A stretch of DNA of 64,000 nucleotides from Pulveribacter suum (GTDB lineage Bacteria; Pseudomonadota; Gammaproteobacteria; Burkholderiales; Burkholderiaceae_C). The stretch lies in assembly GCF_003013695.1 (NCBI RefSeq), contig NZ_CP027792.1, positions 2,748,501 to 2,812,500 of the forward strand, read 5' to 3'. A program made the position numbers and the translations under genes. Positions 59,011-64,000 of this stretch are shown here, one piece after another (the stretch's first letter is position 1; the number at the start of each line of letters is the position of its first letter). The notes below the pieces were generated by a model. That model did no database searches and was not told the origin of the DNA. It was given only the letters and a program-made list of their open reading frames with translations.

Positions 59011-59904
59011 ATGACCTCTGCCGACAGCCCCTCCACTGCCGCCGCCGATGCGGCGTCCGGACAACCCATCACCGCCGAGCTGCGCCGCTGGATCATCGAG
59101 CAGGCCGGCGCCGGCATCACGGCACCGGCGCTGATCGAGGCCATGCGCCAGTCCGGCTGGAACGAGGACGTGGCCATCGCCGCCGTCGAGCAGGTGCTGA
59201 GCGCCCATCTGCACGAGCACGCCGCCCGCCAGGACCAGGGCGCCGGCGTGCCCGTGCCCGGCCCGGCCCTGGACGACTCGCCCCTGTTCCTGGACGCCGG
59301 TGACCGCCAGGTGCAGGTGCTGATGCGCATGCAGCACCCGCGCATCGTGCTGCTGGGCGGCCTGCTGTCGCCCGAGGAGTGCGACGCGCTGGTGGCCGCC
59401 GCCCGCCCGCGCATGGCGCGCTCGCTGACCGTGGCCACCACCACCGGCGGCGACGAGGTCAACGACGACCGCACCAGCGACGGCATGTTCTTTCAGCGCG
59501 GCGAAAACGAGATCGTGCAGCGGCTGGAGGCGCGCATCGCCCGCCTGGTGCACTGGCCCGTCGAGCACGGCGAAGGCCTGCAGGTGCTGCACTACCGCCC
59601 CGGCGCCGAGTACAAGCCGCACTACGACTACTTCGACCCGGCCGAGCCCGGCACGCCCACCATCACCCGCCGCGGCGGCCAGCGCGTGGCCACCCTGGTC
59701 ATCTACCTGAACGATCCGGCCAGGGGCGGCGGCACCACCTTTCCCGACGTGTCGCTGGAGATCGCACCCTGCCGTGGCAACGCCGTGTTCTTCAGCTACG
59801 ACCGGCCCCACCCGAGCACCCGCACGCTGCACGGCGGCGCGCCGGTGATCGAGGGCGAAAAGTGGATCGCCACCAAGTGGCTGCGCGAGCGCGAATTCAA
59901 CTGA
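59011..59904 (+). CDS. 2OG-Fe(II) oxygenase, prolyl-4-hydroxylase-like
   Basis: A 297-residue oxygenase. The C-terminal double-stranded helix begins about 110. LHYRPGAEYKPHYDYFDP gives the HxD iron ligands, RPHPSTRTLHGG the distal histidine region and EGEKWIATKWLRE the 2-oxoglutarate-binding lysine. GGGTTFPDVSLEIAPCRGNA is typical of prolyl hydroxylases. The N-terminal ~90 residues (RRWIIEQAGAGITAPALIEA) may form a small helical protein-binding domain. The hydroxylated protein is unknown (EF-Tu in some bacteria). Confidence 0.88.
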   Translation: MTSADSPSTAAADAASGQPITAELRRWIIEQAGAGITAPALIEAMRQSGWNEDVAIAAVEQVLSAHLHEHAARQDQGAGVPVPGPALDDSPLFLDAGDRQVQVLMRMQHPRIVLLGGLLSPEECDALVAAARPRMARSLTVATTTGGDEVNDDRTSDGMFFQRGENEIVQRLEARIARLVHWPVEHGEGLQVLHYRPGAEYKPHYDYFDPAEPGTPTITRRGGQRVATLVIYLNDPARGGGTTFPDVSLEIAPCRGNAVFFSYDRPHPSTRTLHGGAPVIEGEKWIATKWLREREFN

Positions 59905-59924
59905 CCCCTACCAGGCTCCTTTCC

Positions 59925-61910
59925 ATGACCTCCTCCCCGCGCGAATTCACGCTGCGCGGCGTCCTGCTGGGCGCCTTCATCACGCTGGCGTTCACCGCCG
60001 CCAACGTCTATCTGGGCCTGAAGGTGGGCCTGACCTTTGCCTCGGCCATCCCGGCCGCGGTGATCTCCATGGCACTTTTGTACCGCTTCCAGGATTCCAA
60101 CATCCTGGAAAACAACCTGGTGCAGACCCAGGCCTCGGCGGCGGGCACGCTGTCGTCGGTCATCTTCGTGCTGCCGGCGCTGCTCATGCTGGGGCTGTGG
60201 TCGGGCTTTCCCTTCTGGCAGACGGCTTTGGTATGTGCCGCCGGCGGCACGCTGGGCGTGCTCTACACCGTGCCGCTGCGCCGCGTGATGGTGGTGCAGT
60301 CCACCCTGCCCTACCCCGAGGGCGTGGCCGCGGCCGAGGTGCTGCGCGTGGGCGAGGCGCAGCGCCACAAGGCCGATGGCCAGGCCGGCAGCGCCGGCCT
60401 GCGCAGCCTGGGCTGGGGCACCGGGCTGGCGGCGCTTTTCAGCCTGCTCAGCGGCGGGCTGCGCCTGCTGGGCGACGCGATGAACTTCTGGATTCCCGCC
60501 GGCGGCGTGGTGTTTCGCGTCGCGGCCGGCTTCTCGCCCGCCCTGCTGGCCGCCGGCTACCTGATGGGCGCGGCGGCCGGCGTGGCCACGCTGTTGGGCG
60601 TGGTGCTGTGCTGGGGCGTGGTGGTGCCCTGGCTGACGGCGCACGCCGTGCCGGCCGAGGGCCAGGCCCTGTCCGCCCTGGCCACCCAGCTGTGGGCGAC
60701 CAAGGCGCGCTTTCTGGGCGCCGGCGTGATCGCCGTGGCCGCCCTGTGGACGGTGGCCACGCTGGTGCGCCCCATCGTGCGCGCCATTGCCCAGCAGCCT
60801 GCCCGCCGCGCCGCCGACGCAGCACCGGTCCAGGACGAGACCGACCGCGACATGCCGCGCAGCTGGATGCTGGCCATCGGCCTGGCGTCCCTGGCCGTGC
60901 TCTGGGGCGTGACCAACGATTTCCTGGCCCAGCACCTGGGCGAGCTGGCCAGCGGCGCACGCTGGACCCTGGCGGCGCTGTGCGTGCTGTTCGCCGCCGT
61001 CTTCGGCTTTCTGGTGGCTGCCGCCTGCGGCTACATGGCCGGACTGGTGGGCTCGTCGGCCAGCCCCATCTCGGGCATTGGCATCATCGCCACCATCCTG
61101 ATGGGCCTGGCGCTGTTGGTGCTGGGCGCCGTGGTGCCGGCGTTCGCCACGAGCGTGGCGGGCCCGATGGGGGTGGCGCTGGTGCTGTTCATGGTCTCGG
61201 CCGTGCTGGCCATGGCCGCCATCTCCAACGACAACCTGCAGGACTTGAAGACCGGCTACCTGGTGGGCGCCACGCCCTGGCGCCAGCAGGTGGTGCTGAT
61301 CATCGGCTGCCTAGTGGGTGCGGTGGTCATCCCGCCCGTGCTGGACCTGCTCTACAACGCCTACGGCTTCGCCGGCGCCCTGCCCCGGGCCGGCATGGAC
61401 CCGGCGCACGCCCTGGCCGCGCCCCAGGCCACGCTGATGCAGCAGATCGCCAGCGGCATCTTCAACCATTCGCTGGACTGGACCATGCTGGGCCTGGGTG
61501 CGGCCGTGGGCGTGGCCGCCATCGCCGCCGACGTGCTGCTGCGCCGCAGCGGCCGGGCGCTGCCGCCGCTGGCCGTGGGCCTGGGCATCTATCTGCCACC
61601 CACCATCGGCGTGACGCTGGCCGTGGGTGCGGCGCTGGGCTGGCTGGTGCAGCGCGGCATCCGTGCCTGGGGCCAACAGCGGGGCACTGCCTGGGTGGCC
61701 GCCGCCGAGGAGCGCGGCCTGCTGCTGGCCTCGGGCCTGATCGTGGGCGAGAGCCTGATGGGTCTGCTGCTGGCCGCCCTCATCGGCTTCAGCGGCCAGG
61801 ACGCGCCGCTGGCGCTGGTGGGCGAGGGCTTTGCGCCTGCCATGTGGCTGGGCCTTGCCTCGTTTGCCGCCCTGGCCCTGTTCTTCTACCGCAGCGTGCT
61901 GCGCCGCTGA
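59925..61910 (+). CDS. OPT family oligopeptide transporter
   Basis: A 661-residue inner-membrane protein with about 15-16 helices. REFTLRGVLLGAFITLAFTA, NVYLGLKVGLTFASAIPAAV and LPYPEGVAAAEVL are OPT signatures; GSSASPISGIGIIATILMG is the repeat-like central motif. Start at 59925. Imports peptides or metal-chelates by proton coupling; substrate not known. Confidence 0.9.
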   Translation: MTSSPREFTLRGVLLGAFITLAFTAANVYLGLKVGLTFASAIPAAVISMALLYRFQDSNILENNLVQTQASAAGTLSSVIFVLPALLMLGLWSGFPFWQTALVCAAGGTLGVLYTVPLRRVMVVQSTLPYPEGVAAAEVLRVGEAQRHKADGQAGSAGLRSLGWGTGLAALFSLLSGGLRLLGDAMNFWIPAGGVVFRVAAGFSPALLAAGYLMGAAAGVATLLGVVLCWGVVVPWLTAHAVPAEGQALSALATQLWATKARFLGAGVIAVAALWTVATLVRPIVRAIAQQPARRAADAAPVQDETDRDMPRSWMLAIGLASLAVLWGVTNDFLAQHLGELASGARWTLAALCVLFAAVFGFLVAAACGYMAGLVGSSASPISGIGIIATILMGLALLVLGAVVPAFATSVAGPMGVALVLFMVSAVLAMAAISNDNLQDLKTGYLVGATPWRQQVVLIIGCLVGAVVIPPVLDLLYNAYGFAGALPRAGMDPAHALAAPQATLMQQIASGIFNHSLDWTMLGLGAAVGVAAIAADVLLRRSGRALPPLAVGLGIYLPPTIGVTLAVGAALGWLVQRGIRAWGQQRGTAWVAAAEERGLLLASGLIVGESLMGLLLAALIGFSGQDAPLALVGEGFAPAMWLGLASFAALALFFYRSVLRR

Positions 61911-61937
61911 GCGGCGCCGCTGCAAGCAAGGCATTTC

Positions 61938-62786
61938 ATGCAGACCCCTGAACAATCGCAGCTCGGCCAGCACTCGGCCTATGCAGACCAGTACGACGCA
62001 AGCCTGCTGTTTCCCCTGCCGCGCAGCCCCAAGCGCATCGAACTCGGCCTGCAGGACGGCGCGGCGCCCTTCTTCGGCGCCGACCTGTGGACGGCCTACG
62101 AGCTGTCGTGGCTGAACGAGCGCGGCAAGCCGCAGGTGGCCCTCGCCCATCTCACCGTGCCGTGCGAGACGCCCCACCTCATCGAAAGCAAGTCGCTCAA
62201 GCTGTACCTCAACAGCTTCAACGGCACGCGCTTTGCCAGCCTGGACGCGGTGCGCGCGCGCATCCGCGCCGACCTGAGCGAGGCCGCCTGGCGCGGCTCG
62301 GGCCAGGCGGGCGGCGTGGGCGTGCGGCTGATCGAGCCCGGGCACTTCGACGCCCAGCAGGTGCGCGAGCTGGACGGCCTGCTGCTGGACCGCCTGGACC
62401 TGGACTGCACCCACTACACCCCCGCGCCCGAACTGCTGGCCGCCAACCACGACGAGGCGCCGGTGACGGAGACGCTGGTCAGCCACCTGCTCAAGAGCAA
62501 CTGCCTGGTCACCGGTCAGCCCGACTGGGGGAGTGTGCAGATCGCCTACAGCGGCGCGCAGATCGACCAGGCCGGCCTGCTGCAGTACCTGGTGAGCTTT
62601 CGCAACCACAACGAGTTCCACGAGCAGTGCGTGGAGCGCATCTTCATGGACGTGTGGACGCGCTGCCGCCCCCTCAAGCTGAGCGTCTATGCCCGCTACA
62701 CGCGCCGCGGCGGGCTGGACATCAACCCCTTTCGCACCAGCCACCCGCAGCCGCTGCCGGCCAACGTGCGCACGGCGCGGCAGTAG
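61938..62786 (+). CDS. queF: NADPH-dependent 7-cyano-7-deazaguanine reductase
   Basis: A 282-residue two-domain QueF that reduces preQ0 to preQ1 for queuosine synthesis. [12 protein letters not shown] holds the catalytic cysteine (about 192) and aspartate (about 199); [18 protein letters not shown] carries the NADPH-site Glu and the family's conserved histidine. [18 protein letters not shown] is the T-fold substrate strand. Long, unimodular form as in E. coli. Confidence 0.95.
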   Translation: MQTPEQSQLGQHSAYADQYDASLLFPLPRSPKRIELGLQDGAAPFFGADLWTAYELSWLNERGKPQVALAHLTVPCETPHLIESKSLKLYLNSFNGTRFASLDAVRARIRADLSEAAWRGSGQAGGVGVRLIEPGHFDAQQVRELDGLLLDRLDLDCTHYTPAPELLAANHDEAPVTETLVSHLLKSNCLVTGQPDWGSVQIAYSGAQIDQAGLLQYLVSFRNHNEFHEQCVERIFMDVWTRCRPLKLSVYARYTRRGGLDINPFRTSHPQPLPANVRTARQ

Positions 62787-62829
62787 CGCGCCCGCCTTCC
62801 CGCCTGGCCCGGGGCGGCCCGCGCGCGGG

Positions 62830-64000
62830 CTAGAACAGCTCGGCGGTCACGCCCTGCGGCTGCGCCGCCAGCTCATGCTCGCGCACCAGCGCGCCCACGC
62901 GCACGCCCAGCAGGCGCAGGCGCTGCGACAGCGGCACGCGCTTGAGGCACAGGCCGGCCAGGCGGCGGATCGTGGCCGCGTCCTGGGTGTACTGCGCCGT
63001 GGTGTGGTCGCGCGTGACGATGCGAAAGTCGTCATAGCGCAGCTTGATGCCGATGGTCTTGCCGGCGTAGCCCTTGGCCGCCAGGTCGGCCGCCACCTGC
63101 TGGCACAGCGCGGTGAAGATGCGCGACAGCTCGGCGCGGTCGTGTACCGCGTGCAGGTCGCGCTCGAAGGTGGTCTCGCGGCTCATGGAGACGGGCTCGC
63201 TCTCGGTGACCACCGGCCGCTCGTCGCGGCCCCAGGCGGCGTCGTGCAGCCAGGCGCCATAGGCCCGGCCGAAGTGCGCCTGCAGCCAGGCACGCTCGCG
63301 CGCGGCCAGCTCGCCGATGGTGTGGATGCCGTGGCCCTTGAGCTTCGCGTCGGCCTTCGGTCCCACGCCGCCCACCTTGCGGCAGGCCAGCGGCCAGATC
63401 AGGGCCTGCAGGTCGCCCGGCTGCACGATGGAGATGCCGCGCGGCTTGTTGAACTCGCTGGCCATCTTGGCCAGCAGCTTGTTGGGCGCCACGCCGATGG
63501 AGCAGGTCAGCCCCGTGGCCTCGAAGATGCCCTGCTGGATCGTCCGCGCCAGGGCCAGGCCGCCCTCGTCCTGTCCGCCGGGGGCGTCGGTGAAGTCGAT
63601 ATAGACCTCGTCCACGCCCCGGTCCTCCATGACCGGCGCGTGCGCCCGGATGACCTCCTTGAAGCGGCGCGAAAAGCGCCGGTACTCGGCAAAGTCCACC
63701 GGCAGGCGGATGGCCTCGGGGCAGCGGTGGGCGTTCTTCATCAGGCCCATGGCCGAGCCCAAGCCGAAGGCGCGCGCCGGGTAGGTGGCGGTGGTGATCA
63801 CGCCCCGGCCCACATAGCCGCCCAGCCGGTCGAAGGCCGCAAGCGGCACGGCATGCAGCCGCCCTGCGTACTGCCGGGCCAGGGCCTCGTCCTGCGTGCT
63901 GCGCCCGCCGCCGATGACCACCGGCAGCCCGGCCAGCTGCGGGTAGCGCAGCAGCTCCACGGATGCGTAGAACGCATCCATGTCCAGGTGGGCAATGCGG
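62830..64000 (-). CDS. dinB: DNA polymerase IV (partial at right edge)
   Basis: Y-family translesion polymerase; at least 390 residues are inside the window and the start is just beyond base 64000. The N-terminal metal site begins HLDMDAFYASVELL; the second is EDRGVDEVYIDFTD. SIGVAPNKLLAKMASEFNKP and the helix-hairpin-helix region VGPKADAKLKGHGIHTIGEL are typical, followed by the little-finger domain. It may be LexA-controlled, but the promoter is outside the window. Confidence 0.94.
   Translation of the reverse strand, partial: RIAHLDMDAFYASVELLRYPQLAGLPVVIGGGRSTQDEALARQYAGRLHAVPLAAFDRLGGYVGRGVITTATYPARAFGLGSAMGLMKNAHRCPEAIRLPVDFAEYRRFSRRFKEVIRAHAPVMEDRGVDEVYIDFTDAPGGQDEGGLALARTIQQGIFEATGLTCSIGVAPNKLLAKMASEFNKPRGISIVQPGDLQALIWPLACRKVGGVGPKADAKLKGHGIHTIGELAARERAWLQAHFGRAYGAWLHDAAWGRDERPVVTESEPVSMSRETTFERDLHAVHDRAELSRIFTALCQQVAADLAAKGYAGKTIGIKLRYDDFRIVTRDHTTAQYTQDAATIRRLAGLCLKRVPLSQRLRLLGVRVGALVREHELAAQPQGVTAELF

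Overview
The window is a GC-rich, densely packed bacterial chromosome segment that looks like a betaproteobacterium of the family Comamonadaceae (Acidovorax/Alicycliphilus/Melaminivora-like). This rests on the gene order xseB-ispA-dxs, the divergent rluC/rne pair, two Liv-type ABC clusters, a TakP-like TRAP transporter, and a roughly 58-bp dispersed repeat with the core AGCTGCTGGCGCTTG. I found no rRNA, tRNA, IS element or CRISPR array.

Layout. 1-5.4 kb: the end of xdhB, a membrane diguanylate cyclase, a Crp/Fnr regulator and a porin. 5.5-16.6 kb: a HIT protein, miaA, then an ABC exporter locus (ATPase, large FtsX-type permease, Cds1-like PLP enzyme, secreted CrtC/AttH-like lipocalin). This locus appears to be interrupted twice by foreign-looking DNA: an AAA ATPase plus DUF4276/TOPRIM-like pair between ATPase and permease, and a higBA toxin-antitoxin locus, an 8-bp VNTR and a T5orf172-domain gene after the permease. 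16.8-23.4 kb: an Hsp20 gene and a leftward Liv operon (livG, livF, two tandem binding proteins, livH, livM). 23.6-27.1 kb: modE and modABC. 27.3-31 kb: a TRAP transporter. 31.2-34.3 kb: xseB-ispA-dxs. 34.5-39.1 kb: a Rieske oxygenase with an attenuator-like leader, an EamA permease, a mercaptopyruvate-type sulfurtransferase and a succinate-semialdehyde dehydrogenase. 39.2-50.9 kb: a second Liv-type operon that contains an acyl-CoA synthetase, followed by acyl-CoA dehydrogenase, thiolase and a bifunctional hydratase/3-hydroxyacyl-CoA dehydrogenase. 51-58 kb: an S49 peptidase, a Rieske protein, a HAD phosphatase, rluC and rne. 58-64 kb: yaaA, a prolyl-4-hydroxylase-like oxygenase, an OPT transporter, queF and dinB (cut by the right edge).

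How the parts fit. The second Liv operon and the beta-oxidation operon carry the same palindromic element just before their first genes (39236-39260 and 46242-46266), so uptake, CoA activation and beta-oxidation are probably co-regulated. The ModE regulator is divergent from modABC, with a candidate ModE box in the gap. The dispersed repeat occurs 14 times by eye. Four copies are read in frame inside miaA, the exporter permease (twice) and the S49 peptidase. One copy forms a strong terminator and one directly precedes the GTG start of modB.

The strongest candidate for an unusual system is the ATPase + DUF4276 pair (7684-9440) lodged inside a transporter operon, with the higBA/T5orf172 island a few kilobases further on.
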